Position numbers and translations under genes: made by a program. A stretch of 64,000 bases of DNA, from NCBI RefSeq assembly GCF_000455125.1, contig NZ_AUWR01000034.1:1-64000 (forward strand), written 5' to 3'. Source of the stretch: Mycobacterium sp. UM_WGJ (GTDB lineage Bacteria; Actinomycetota; Actinomycetes; Mycobacteriales; Mycobacteriaceae). The notes under the pieces are model-generated. The model did not search any database. It worked only from the letters and a program-made list of their open reading frames with translations, and had not been told where the DNA came from. Positions 27,553-35,344 of the stretch are shown piece by piece. The first letter of the stretch is position 1. Every line of letters begins with the position of its first letter.

Positions 27553-28491
27553 ATGACCAGTAACGTCACCGCGCCCCCCGAGGCCACCACCGTCGGGCAC
27601 TACCAGCTCACGCATCTGCGCACCCTGGAGGCCGAGGCCATCCACATCATTCGGGAGGTGGCGGCGGAGTTCGAGCGTCCGGTGCTGCTGTTCTCCGGCG
27701 GCAAGGACTCCATCGTCATGCTGCACCTGGCCGTCAAGGCGTTCGCGCCGGGCCGGCTGCCCTTCCCGGTGATGCACGTCGACACCGGTCACAACTTCGA
27801 TGAGGTCATCGCCGCGCGCGACGAGCTCGTCGCGCAGACCGGGGTCCGGCTGGTGGTGGCCTCGGTGCAAGATGACATCGACGCCGGACGCGTGGTGGAC
27901 GACGGGCCGTCGCGCAACCCGTTGCAGACGGTCACCCTGCTGCGGGCGATCAGTGAGAACAAGTTCGACGCCGCGTTCGGCGGCGCCCGCCGCGACGAGG
28001 AGAAGGCCCGCGCCAAGGAGCGGGTGTTCAGCTTCCGCGACGAGTTCGGCCAGTGGGACCCCAAGGCGCAACGGCCCGAGCTGTGGAATCTCTACAACGG
28101 CCGGCATCGGGCCGGCGAACACATCCGGGCGTTCCCGCTGTCGAACTGGACCGAGTTCGACATCTGGTCCTACATCGGTGTCGAGGAGATCGCTCTGCCC
28201 TCCATCTATTTCGCGCACCAGCGCAAGGTGTTCAGGCGCGACGGCATGCTGCTGGCCGACCACGAGTTCCTGCGCCCCGCCGACGGCGAAGAGGCGTTCG
28301 AGACGCGGGTCCGGTTCCGCACCGTCGGTGACGTCACCTGCACGGGCTGCGTGGAATCCACGGCGGCCACCGTCGAAGAGGTGATCGAGGAGACCGCAGT
28401 GTCACGACTGACCGAGCGCGGGGCGACTCGCGCCGATGACCGGATCTCCGAAGCAGGCATGGAAGACCGCAAGCGGCAGGGGTATTTCTGA
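27553..28491 (+). CDS. cysD: Sulfate adenylyltransferase subunit 2, CysD
   Basis: This 312-residue ATP-PPi synthetase subunit makes adenosine 5'-phosphosulfate from sulfate and ATP. The PP-loop S-G-G-K-D-S lies at residues 49-54, with G-G-A-R-R-D-E-E-K-A-R near residue 140 and the C-terminal R-K-R-Q-G-Y-F typical of CysD. It is slightly shorter at the N-terminus than I recall for Rv1285. It ends in TGATG shared with the cysNC start, so it forms a coupled heterodimer with CysN. Sulfur starvation control is expected; the Rrf2 protein encoded downstream is a candidate. Confidence 0.96.
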   Translation: MTSNVTAPPEATTVGHYQLTHLRTLEAEAIHIIREVAAEFERPVLLFSGGKDSIVMLHLAVKAFAPGRLPFPVMHVDTGHNFDEVIAARDELVAQTGVRLVVASVQDDIDAGRVVDDGPSRNPLQTVTLLRAISENKFDAAFGGARRDEEKARAKERVFSFRDEFGQWDPKAQRPELWNLYNGRHRAGEHIRAFPLSNWTEFDIWSYIGVEEIALPSIYFAHQRKVFRRDGMLLADHEFLRPADGEEAFETRVRFRTVGDVTCTGCVESTAATVEEVIEETAVSRLTERGATRADDRISEAGMEDRKRQGYF

Positions 28492-30344
28492 TGGGTGCGG
28501 CAACCACATTGCTTCGAATCGCTACTGCCGGATCGGTCGACGACGGCAAGTCCACGCTGATCGGACGGTTGCTGTTCGACTCCAAGGCCGTCATGGAAGA
28601 CCAGCTGGCCTCGGTCGAGCGCACTTCCCGGGAGCGCGGCAACGACTACACCGACCTGGCCCTGGTGACCGACGGGCTGCGCGCCGAGCGCGAGCAGGGC
28701 ATCACCATCGATGTCGCCTACCGCTACTTCGCAACGCCCAAGCGGAAATTCATCATCGCCGACACCCCGGGGCACATCCAGTACACCCGCAACATGGTGA
28801 CCGGTGCTTCGACCGCCCAGCTGGCGATCGTGCTGGTCGACGCGCGGCACGGGCTGCAGGAGCAGTCTCGCCGGCACACCTTCCTGGCGTCGCTGCTGGG
28901 GATTCGCCACATTGTGCTGGCGGTCAACAAGATGGACCTGATCGACTGGGACGCCGAGAAATTCGAGGCGATCCGCGACGACTTCCACTCGTTCGCCACC
29001 CGCCTGGACGTACACGACGTGACGACCATCCCGATGTCGGCGCTGCTCGGCGACAACGTGGTGACCAAGTCGGACAAGACGCCCTACTATGACGGTCCTG
29101 CGCTGCTGTCGCACCTTGAAGACGTCTACATCGCCGGTGACCGCAACCTGGTCGACGTGCGGTTCCCGGTGCAGTACGTGATCCGCCCGCAGACCCACGA
29201 GCACGCCGATCACCGCAGCTACGCCGGCACGGTGGCCAGCGGTGTGCTGCGGCCCGGCGACGACGTCGTGGTGCTGCCCTCGGGCAAGCCGAGCCGGATC
29301 GCCGCGATCGAGGGGCCGACCGGCGCAGTGGCCGAAGCGTTTCCGCCGATGGCGGTCTCGGTGAGCCTCACCGACGACATCGACATCTCCCGCGGCGACA
29401 TGATCGCCCGCACCAACAACCAGCCCCGGGTCGTTCAGGACTTCGACGCCACGGTCTGCTGGATGGCCGACGGTGCGACGCTGCAGCCGGGCAATGACTA
29501 CATCATCAAGCACACCACCCGGACCACCCGGGTGAAGGTGATGGCGCTGGACTACCGCCTCGACGTCAACACCTTGCACCGCGACAAAGACGCGAACACG
29601 TTGAAACTCAACGAACTCGGCCGCGTCTCGCTGCGCTCGCAGGTGCCGCTGATGCTCGACGAGTTCACCCGCAACGACGCCACCGGCTCGTTCATCCTGA
29701 TCGACCAGGCGACCAACGGGACCGTGGCCGCCGGCATGGTGCTGCGCGACGTGTCACCGCGCACGGCGAGCCCCAACACCGTGCGGCACGAGTCGCTGGT
29801 CACCGCGACGGACCGGTTGTCGAAGGGCCGAACCGTCTGGCTGACCGGGCTGTCCGGCGCGGGCAAGTCCTCGGTGGCGATGCGCGTCGAACAGCTGTTG
29901 CTCGAAAGGGGAACGCCGGCTTACGTTCTCGACGGCGACAACCTGCGGCACGGCCTCAATGCCGACCTGGGCTTCTCGATGGCCGACCGTGCCGAGAACC
30001 TGCGCCGGCTGGCACACGTGGCCACCTTGCTGGCCGACTCCGGCCAGATCGTGCTGGTGCCGGCGATCAGCCCGCTGATCGAGCACCGCCAGCTGGCCCG
30101 CCAGGTGCACACCGACGCCGGGTTCGACTTCGTCGAGGTGTTCTGCGACACCTCGCTGGAGGAGTGCGAGCAGCGTGACCCCAAGGGGCTCTACGCGAAA
30201 GCGCGCGCCGGGCTGATCACGCACTTCACCGGTATCGACAGCCCCTATCAGCGGCCGCGGAATCCCGACGTGCGGCTGAGCTCGAAGAACAGCGTCGACG
30301 AGCAGGCCCGCCAGGTGATCGCGGCGATCGACTCCCGCAAGTGA
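28491..30344 (+). CDS. cysNC: Bifunctional sulfate adenylyltransferase GTPase / APS kinase, CysNC
   Basis: This 617-residue fusion has a GTPase domain at residues 1-220: P-loop G-S-V-D-D-G-K-S-T (14-22), D-T-P-G-H and N-K-M-D. Two elongation-factor-like beta domains follow up to about residue 430, and then an APS kinase domain (about 440-617) with P-loop L-S-G-A-G-K-S-S and the conserved D-G-D-N-L-R segment. It activates CysD and then phosphorylates APS to PAPS for reduction or sulfation. It starts at ATG 28491, sharing one base with the cysD stop, and ends in a GTGA overlap with cysQ. The fusion is usual in mycobacteria. Confidence 0.96.
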   Translation: MGAATTLLRIATAGSVDDGKSTLIGRLLFDSKAVMEDQLASVERTSRERGNDYTDLALVTDGLRAEREQGITIDVAYRYFATPKRKFIIADTPGHIQYTRNMVTGASTAQLAIVLVDARHGLQEQSRRHTFLASLLGIRHIVLAVNKMDLIDWDAEKFEAIRDDFHSFATRLDVHDVTTIPMSALLGDNVVTKSDKTPYYDGPALLSHLEDVYIAGDRNLVDVRFPVQYVIRPQTHEHADHRSYAGTVASGVLRPGDDVVVLPSGKPSRIAAIEGPTGAVAEAFPPMAVSVSLTDDIDISRGDMIARTNNQPRVVQDFDATVCWMADGATLQPGNDYIIKHTTRTTRVKVMALDYRLDVNTLHRDKDANTLKLNELGRVSLRSQVPLMLDEFTRNDATGSFILIDQATNGTVAAGMVLRDVSPRTASPNTVRHESLVTATDRLSKGRTVWLTGLSGAGKSSVAMRVEQLLLERGTPAYVLDGDNLRHGLNADLGFSMADRAENLRRLAHVATLLADSGQIVLVPAISPLIEHRQLARQVHTDAGFDFVEVFCDTSLEECEQRDPKGLYAKARAGLITHFTGIDSPYQRPRNPDVRLSSKNSVDEQARQVIAAIDSRK

Positions 30345-31069
30345 ACGATCACCAGCTGGCTGCGCACCTGGCCGCCGAGGCGGGCCGGCTGCTGTTGCGG
30401 GTCCGCGAGGAGCTGGCCGATGCGACTGAGGCGGAACGGAAGGCGGCCGGCGACCAGCGCTCGCACGACTTCCTGATGGCCGCGCTGGCCGGCGAGCGGC
30501 CCGACGACGCGGTGCTGTCCGAGGAGGGCGCCGACAATCCGGTCCGGCTCAGCGCTGAACGGGTGTGGATCGTCGACCCGCTGGACGGCACCCGCGAGTT
30601 CAGCGAACTCGGCCGGGACGACTGGGCCGTGCACGTGGCGCTGTGGCAGTCCGGCGAGTTGTCCGCCGGGGCGGTGGCCCTGCCCGCACGGGGCAGCACG
30701 CTGGCCACCCCGACGGTGGCCGCTCCGCCCGCGTACGCCGGCGCGCCCCGCATCGCGGTGTCGCGCAGCCGTCCGCCCGCGATCGCCGAAGCGGTTCGCG
30801 AGCGACTCGACGGCGTGCTGATACCGATGGGCTCGGCGGGGGTGAAGGTGGCCTCCGTCGTGGCGGGCACCACCGATGTCTACGTGCACGCCGGCGGACA
30901 GTACGAATGGGACTCGGCCGCCCCGGTGGCGGTAGCCCGGGCCGCGGGCCTGCACACCTCACGCATCGACGGTTCACCGCTGGTCTACAACCGGGCGGAC
31001 CCGCTGCTTCCCGATCTGGTGGTGTGCCGGCCCGAATACGCCCAAGAGGTGCTCGCAGCGATCAGCTGA
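30341..31069 (+). CDS. cysQ: 3'(2'),5'-bisphosphate nucleotidase, CysQ-like
   Basis: This 242-residue enzyme is of the inositol monophosphatase superfamily. Motifs are L-S-E-E-G (metal ligand) around residue 62, D-P-L-D-G-T-R-E-F near residue 79, and W-D-S-A-A-P near the C-terminus. CysQ removes the 3' phosphate from PAP and PAPS, the by-products of sulfate use, which fits its place directly after cysNC with a 4-base GTGA overlap. In M. tuberculosis I recall cysQ (Rv2131c) at a different locus and no such gene between cysN and Rv1287, so its placement here extends the operon. It starts at GTG 30341. Confidence 0.9.
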   Translation: MNDHQLAAHLAAEAGRLLLRVREELADATEAERKAAGDQRSHDFLMAALAGERPDDAVLSEEGADNPVRLSAERVWIVDPLDGTREFSELGRDDWAVHVALWQSGELSAGAVALPARGSTLATPTVAAPPAYAGAPRIAVSRSRPPAIAEAVRERLDGVLIPMGSAGVKVASVVAGTTDVYVHAGGQYEWDSAAPVAVARAAGLHTSRIDGSPLVYNRADPLLPDLVVCRPEYAQEVLAAIS

Positions 31070-31094
31070 GCCGCCAGATGGAAGAATGCTCGCA

Positions 31095-31571
31095 ATGCGC
31101 ATGTCGGCCAAGGCGGAGTACGCGGTGCGAGCGATGGTCCAACTGGCCACCGCCGAGCCCGGCGCCCTGGTCAAGACCGACGAAATAGCGGCCGCGCAGG
31201 GTATTCCGGCGCAGTTTTTGGTCGACATCTTGTCGGATCTGCGCACCGACCGGCTGGTGCGCAGCCAGCGCGGCCGCGACGGCGGCTACGAACTGGCCCG
31301 GGCGGCCACCGCGATCAGCGTCGCCGACGTGTTGCGCTGCATCGACGGCCCGCTGGCCAGTGTGCGCGACATCGGTCTGGGCGATCTGCCCTACGCCGGG
31401 CCGACCGCCGCGCTGACCGACGTGTGGCGGGCGTTGCGGGCCAGCATGCGCTCGGTGCTCGAGCAGACCAGCCTGGCCGACGTGGCGGGCGGTGAGTTGC
31501 CGGCGCATGTCGCCGAACTCGCCACCGATTACCGCACCCAGGAGCGCCAGCGTGGCCATTCGCCCAGTTGA
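31095..31571 (+). CDS. Rrf2-family regulator without Fe-S cysteines (Rv1287 type, CymR-like)
   Basis: This 158-residue regulator has an N-terminal winged helix ([14 protein letters not shown], then [11 protein letters not shown], then [10 protein letters not shown]) as in Rrf2 proteins. Fe-S members use three Cys; this one has only the Cys in L-R-C-I-D-G, so it does not hold the usual cluster. That makes it like CymR, which controls cysteine genes in Firmicutes by binding another protein or metabolite. Its place after cysD-cysNC-cysQ suggests control of sulfur assimilation. ATG at 31095 is preferred by family alignment; ATGs at 31086 and 31101 are possible. Confidence 0.88.
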   Translation: MRMSAKAEYAVRAMVQLATAEPGALVKTDEIAAAQGIPAQFLVDILSDLRTDRLVRSQRGRDGGYELARAATAISVADVLRCIDGPLASVRDIGLGDLPYAGPTAALTDVWRALRASMRSVLEQTSLADVAGGELPAHVAELATDYRTQERQRGHSPS

Positions 31572-31613
31572 TTCGGCGGTCCAGCGTCGGCTCTCCTGCG
31601 TCGAGCCTCGCTA
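31569..31613. repeat. 45-bp direct repeat, copy 1
   Basis: The 45-base unit begins TGATTCGGCGGTCCA and ends GAGCCTCGCTA. It differs from copy 2 (31624-31668) at only one position. The first three bases are the stop codon of the Rrf2 gene. The two copies fill the space between two convergent genes. Confidence 0.9.
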
Positions 31614-31623
31614 ACCGCCGGGC

Positions 31624-31668
31624 TGATTCGGCGGTCCATCGTCGGCTCTCCTGCGTCGAGCCTCGCTA
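31624..31668. repeat. 45-bp direct repeat, copy 2
   Basis: This is the second copy, at a period of 55 bases from copy 1. Its last three bases, read on the minus strand, are the TAG stop of the VOC-family gene. Each of the two facing genes thus takes its stop codon from one copy. Confidence 0.9.
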
Positions 31669-32052
31669 GCCCGAGCCGTACGGCCGGGTCAGGATCTCCA
31701 GGTAGTGACCGCCGGGATCGCGGAAATACACCCCGCGTCCGCCGTCGTTGTGGTTGATCTCGCCCGGGCGTTCACCGCGCGGATCGGCCCAGTGCTCCAG
31801 CCCGCGCTCGCAGATCTTGGCGTAGATCGCGTCGAAGTCGGACTCGGAGACTAAGAACGCGTAGTGCTGCGGCCGGATCTCCTCGCCGTCGGGCACGTCG
31901 GCGTAATCGAGGCTGGCCTGGTGATCGAGTGCGACGACCTGGAAGTGGCCGAACGGCTGCGGTGCCGGCAGTCCGAACAGCTCGGCCAGAAACGCTGCCG
32001 ATGCCTGCTTGTCGTGCGCGGCCACGATGGTGTGGTTGAACGAAATGCCCAT
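31666..32052 (-). CDS. VOC (glyoxalase/dioxygenase) superfamily protein
   Basis: This 128-residue protein has the paired beta-alpha-beta-beta-beta modules of the vicinal-oxygen-chelate fold. Possible metal ligands are His7 (F-N-H-T-I-V) at the start, the His in H-Y-A-F-L-V, and Glu in G-H-Y-L-E-I-L near the end. The last segment (G-V-Y-F-R-D-P-G-G-H-Y) is typical of glyoxalase/bleomycin-resistance family members. The substrate is not predictable. ATG at 32052 gives the standard start. It is convergent with the Rrf2 gene and divergent from the LLM oxidoreductase gene, with 46 bases between the starts. Confidence 0.85.
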   Translation of the reverse strand: MGISFNHTIVAAHDKQASAAFLAELFGLPAPQPFGHFQVVALDHQASLDYADVPDGEEIRPQHYAFLVSESDFDAIYAKICERGLEHWADPRGERPGEINHNDGGRGVYFRDPGGHYLEILTRPYGSG

Positions 32053-32098
32053 TGCTCAAGTGTCGGCCGTGTAGGCCGCCCATGCCACAATCGCGGTC

Positions 32099-33001
32099 AT
32101 GCAGGTGGGAATGACCATGCCCGTGATGGAACCGGACCTCGACGCAACGCTGTTGCGGGACTGGGCGCGAGCGATCGACGACGGGCCGTTCGCGTCGTTG
32201 TGCTGGGGCGAGCGGATCGCTTTCACCAACCCCGACAGCCTGACCCTGCTGGGTGCGCTGTCGGCCTGGACCGAGCGGGTGCGGCTGGTGACCACGGTGA
32301 TCGTCCCGCAACTGCATGACCCGGTCATGCTCGCCAAAGCGCTGGCCACCGCCGACCTGCTCAGCGGCGGCCGGCTTACCGTCGGGCTCGGCATCGGCGG
32401 CCGGGACGAGGACTACCGGGCGGTCGGCGCCGATCCGGCGAGGCAGAAGATGGGCGAGTTGGCTGCCGCGGTGGCGATCATGCGGCGCGTCTGGGCCGGC
32501 GAGAAGCTCACCGAGTCGGTGCTGCCGGTCGGACCGGCGCCCACCCAACCCGGCGGGCCGCCACTGCTGGTCGGCACCATCGGCCCCAAGACGTTGCGTA
32601 GCGCGGCGACCTGGGCCGAAGGACTGGCCGGCATCACCATGGACCTGGATGTCGCCAAGCAGAACGACCTGTTCGACGTCGCCCGCGACGCCTGGCAGCA
32701 GGCGGGCCGGGCCAAGCCACATCTGGCGACGTCGTTCTGGTTCGCGCTGGGGGACCGTGACGAGGCCCGCGATCAGGTGCGTCGGCACCTGCTGCGCTAC
32801 ATGAACTGGATTCCCGCCGAGTATGTCGAGGCGATGGCCCCGAGCACCGGCTGGGCCGGCAGCGAGGACGAGCTGGCGCAGGTGCTGCAACGCTTTGCGG
32901 CGGTGGGCACCGATGAGGTGCATCTGATCCCGACCAGCTCTGACCTGGGCCAACTGCGCTGCGTGGCCGATGTGGTCGCCGAGGTCAACCGGGCCGGCTG
33001 A
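32099..33001 (+). CDS. LLM-class F420-dependent oxidoreductase
   Basis: This 300-residue luciferase-like monooxygenase family protein has the sequence pattern of the mycobacterial F420 group (similar in feel to the Rv3093c family). It shows an N-terminal M-Q-V-G-M-T-M-P-V strand, V-T-T-V-I-V-P-Q, and G-R-L-T-V-G-L-G-I-G-G, the TIM-barrel strand that contacts the cofactor. F420 rather than FMN is inferred from the family and genus. The substrate is unknown. It is probably transcribed alone, from the 46-base gap shared with the VOC gene. No operon partner lies downstream: the next gene has its own 131-base upstream region. Confidence 0.85.
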   Translation: MQVGMTMPVMEPDLDATLLRDWARAIDDGPFASLCWGERIAFTNPDSLTLLGALSAWTERVRLVTTVIVPQLHDPVMLAKALATADLLSGGRLTVGLGIGGRDEDYRAVGADPARQKMGELAAAVAIMRRVWAGEKLTESVLPVGPAPTQPGGPPLLVGTIGPKTLRSAATWAEGLAGITMDLDVAKQNDLFDVARDAWQQAGRAKPHLATSFWFALGDRDEARDQVRRHLLRYMNWIPAEYVEAMAPSTGWAGSEDELAQVLQRFAAVGTDEVHLIPTSSDLGQLRCVADVVAEVNRAG

Positions 33002-33132
33002 GCGGGCGATCCGCTGGTTGCGACACCGTCACGGAAGCGTCTCTATCGTCCTCCGGCAGCCACACCAGTCCTAGAAATCACTATCGTCACAGTGGTGCGA
33101 GGCCCGGGAGCGGGTCCTGGGAAAGGTGTGAC

Positions 33133-34569
33133 ATGTCGGCGACACGTCGAATCGTCTCGGCGGCAATGGTGCCAGTCGTCGTCCTGGGGATGGTCGCCGC
33201 CAGCGAGTTCGCGCCGGCGAGCGCGGCCACCTGCAACGCCCCCGAAGCCAATATCGATCCGCCACCGGGCTCGCCGACCACCGGAGCCGGTCAGCTGCCC
33301 ACCGGGCGCCGTCCCCGCGGTACCAATGATCAAGCGCCGTTGCCCAAACTGGGCCCGCTGATCGCCGCGCTGATCAACCCCAACGGCACCATTCGGCAGC
33401 AGGCCGCGGTGGTACCCCCGCAGCCCAATCCCGGTGGCCAAGCCGTGCCGGACGTCGCCCAACCCGTCCAGCCCGTCCCGGTGCCCGGAGCAGATCCGGG
33501 GTTGTCGACGGCCGATCCCGGTGGCGCTATTGCCGGAGCCCAGACGTCGCTGGTGGAGTGGATGACCGGGCCCAACAGCCCCAACCAGACCCTGCAACGC
33601 TTCGGCATCTCCGGCACCGACCTCGGAATTCCCTGGGACAACGGCGATCCCGCCAACCGCCAGATCCTCTACGCGTTCGGCGACACCTTCGGCTACTGCC
33701 GTATCCAGGGCAAGCAGTGGCGACAGAACGTGCTGTTCCGCAGCAATGACAACAATCTCGCCGACGGCATCACCATCGGCCCCGGAGCAGTGGGCAACAA
33801 GTACTCGGGATCGCCACTGCGGCAGGCGAATTTCTCCAAGCAGATACTGCCCGCGGTGCAACTGGCGCCGCAGCAGGAGGGCATGATCCCCACCGCCGCG
33901 ATCGGGATCGCCGGCAACCAGTACATGAACTTCATGTCCATCAAGCAGTGGGGCCGCGACGGCGAGTGGTCCACCAACTATTCGGCGATCGCGGTTTCCA
34001 ACGACAACGGCGAAACGTGGGGCGTCTATCCCGGCACCGTGCGCTCGACGTCGCCGGAGAACGTTCCGCGGGCGCGTTTCGTCCCCGGTAACGAGAAATT
34101 CCAGATGGGCGCATTCCTGCGGGGCAACGACGGCTACCTGTACTCCTACGGAACGCCGTCCGGTCGTGGCGGCTCGGCGTATTTGTCGCGGGTGCCCGAG
34201 CGCGCCATTCCCGACCTGACCAAGTACCAGTACTGGAATGGCGACAGCGGATCCTGGGTGCTGGCCAACCCGGCTGCGGCCACGCCGGTGATCCCCGGCC
34301 CGGTGGGCGAGATGTCGGTGCAGTACAACACCTACCTGCGCCAGTACCTGGCGCTGTACGGCAACGGCGGCAATGACGTGGTGGCCCGCACCGCGCCCAC
34401 CCCGCAGGGGCCGTGGAGCGCCGAGCAGACGCTGATCCCCACCGGCCAGATCCCCGGCGGCATCTACGCGCCCTACGTGCACCCGTGGTCGACCGGCAAG
34501 GACGTGTACTTCACGCTGTCGCTGTGGAACGCCTACGACGTGATGCTGATGCACACGGTGCTGGGGTAG
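33133..34569 (+). CDS. Secreted DUF4185 protein (GH183-like, possible endo-D-arabinanase)
   Basis: This 478-residue exported protein has a signal peptide of about 32 residues ending A-P-A-S-A-A. A Pro/Gly-rich linker (about 35-140) follows. A DUF4185 domain then runs to the end, with Y-A-F-G-D-T-F-G-Y-C, A-V-S-N-D-N-G-E-T-W-G and Q-Y-N-T-Y-L-R-Q-Y as family-like blade motifs of a beta-propeller. Work on mycobacterial arabinan-degrading enzymes has placed DUF4185 members in glycoside hydrolase family GH183, acting on D-arabinan of arabinogalactan and lipoarabinomannan. If so, this protein would remodel the cell wall outside the membrane. That activity is inferred from family, not shown here. 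ATG at 33133 follows GGAAAGG. Confidence 0.85.
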   Translation: MSATRRIVSAAMVPVVVLGMVAASEFAPASAATCNAPEANIDPPPGSPTTGAGQLPTGRRPRGTNDQAPLPKLGPLIAALINPNGTIRQQAAVVPPQPNPGGQAVPDVAQPVQPVPVPGADPGLSTADPGGAIAGAQTSLVEWMTGPNSPNQTLQRFGISGTDLGIPWDNGDPANRQILYAFGDTFGYCRIQGKQWRQNVLFRSNDNNLADGITIGPGAVGNKYSGSPLRQANFSKQILPAVQLAPQQEGMIPTAAIGIAGNQYMNFMSIKQWGRDGEWSTNYSAIAVSNDNGETWGVYPGTVRSTSPENVPRARFVPGNEKFQMGAFLRGNDGYLYSYGTPSGRGGSAYLSRVPERAIPDLTKYQYWNGDSGSWVLANPAAATPVIPGPVGEMSVQYNTYLRQYLALYGNGGNDVVARTAPTPQGPWSAEQTLIPTGQIPGGIYAPYVHPWSTGKDVYFTLSLWNAYDVMLMHTVLG

Positions 34570-34573
34570 CGGC

Positions 34574-35002
34574 TCAAAGGATCGTCAGGTGTCGATCTTC
34601 GGCACCGGAAACCGTTGTCAGAGCGATCGATTGATCGAACGTGACGAATCTGCCGTTGTTGGCGACGGCCAGTGCCAGCAAGTACGCGTCGGTGACCTGT
34701 TTGGAGCTGTGCACCCGGGCGGGATCGACAACGCCGGCATCGAGAAGGCTCACCGCGCAGGTCCAGAACTGGTGGTAGCGGGTCCCCGTGGCCTGAACCA
34801 ACATGCCGATGGCGTAGTTGGGCGTGACCGGATTCGGATATCGGGGCTGGCTGATGATGCGCACGAAGCCGTTCTGGGTGATCGCGCACGATGCCCAGCC
34901 GTGGCCGATCTCGGTGTCCAGCCACGACCGTGCCCGTTCGTGGTCGACGTGATCGCGGTCGAGCAGCGCCAACAGCACATTGACGTCCAGCAATGACCGC
35001 AT
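34574..35002 (-). CDS. vapC: VapC-type PIN-domain toxin
   Basis: This 142-residue PIN ribonuclease has first acidic residue Asp6 (L-L-D-V-N-V-L-L-A-L-L). The second acidic position region reads C-A-I-T-Q-N-G-F-V-R, with Gln where many VapCs have Glu. Two late Asp are in V-T-D-A-Y-L-L and F-V-T-F-D. These ligate Mg2+ for RNA cleavage. The gene lies 5 bases after vapB on the same strand, the classical antitoxin-toxin order. VapC toxins cut specific tRNAs or rRNA when the antitoxin is lost. The neighbouring DUF4185 gene ends 4 bases from the vapC stop on the other strand. Confidence 0.92.
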   Translation of the reverse strand: MRSLLDVNVLLALLDRDHVDHERARSWLDTEIGHGWASCAITQNGFVRIISQPRYPNPVTPNYAIGMLVQATGTRYHQFWTCAVSLLDAGVVDPARVHSSKQVTDAYLLALAVANNGRFVTFDQSIALTTVSGAEDRHLTIL

Positions 35003-35007
35003 CTGAT

Positions 35008-35244
35008 TCAGACGCCCTCTTCGTCGCGAAGTCGGTCGATGAGGGCATTGGAAACCGCGGTGCCGCGGTGCGGTAGCGGAGCGAAGCCGTGGAACGACTC
35101 GGACTCCTGCATCGAGGTGTCGTGCCTGGTCAGCGCCTGCCTGGCCAACTCGGAGAGCACTTCGCCCACTGGGCGCCGCTCGCGGTGTGCCCGCTCCTTG
35201 ACCGCCAACAGCACGTCATCATCGATAGACAATGTGGTGCGCAT
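35008..35244 (-). CDS. vapB: VapB-type ribbon-helix-helix antitoxin
   Basis: This 78-residue protein has an N-terminal ribbon-helix-helix (M-R-T-T-L-S-I-D-D-D-V-L, then G-E-V-L-S-E-L-A-R-Q-A-L) for DNA binding. The acidic/aromatic C-terminal tail (S-F-H-G-F-A-P-L-P) should wrap around VapC. The R-G-T-A-V-S-N-A-L-I-D-R-L tail is a common feature of VapB partners of this VapC group. ATG at 35244. Palindromes just upstream (35250-35265 and 35291-35307) are likely autoregulatory sites. Confidence 0.92.
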   Translation of the reverse strand: MRTTLSIDDDVLLAVKERAHRERRPVGEVLSELARQALTRHDTSMQESESFHGFAPLPHRGTAVSNALIDRLRDEEGV

Positions 35245-35249
35245 ACATC

Positions 35250-35265
35250 TGATGCTAATGCATCA
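35250..35265. promoter_or_regulatory. VapB operator-like palindrome next to the vapB start
   Basis: TGATGC-TAAT-GCATCA is a perfect 6-base-arm palindrome that begins 5 bases before the vapB ATG. Ribbon-helix-helix antitoxins bind short palindromes of this kind to repress their own operon. Confidence 0.55.
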
Positions 35266-35290
35266 ATCCGTGGATCGGCTCCGGTGCTTA

Positions 35291-35307
35291 AGTTCACTTA
35301 GTGAACT
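35291..35307. promoter_or_regulatory. 17-bp palindrome in the vapBC promoter
   Basis: AGTTCACT-T-AGTGAACT has perfect 8-base arms around one base. On the minus strand a possible -35 TTGACT lies just before it (around 35314-35319), so the palindrome would sit between -35 and -10 of vapBC. It may bind VapBC or another regulator. A nearby repeat GTCAAC...GTTGAC flanks it at about 35315-35333. Confidence 0.5.
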
Positions 35308-35344
35308 AAGTGGAGTCAACTTTGATGGTTGACCTCACCTATCG

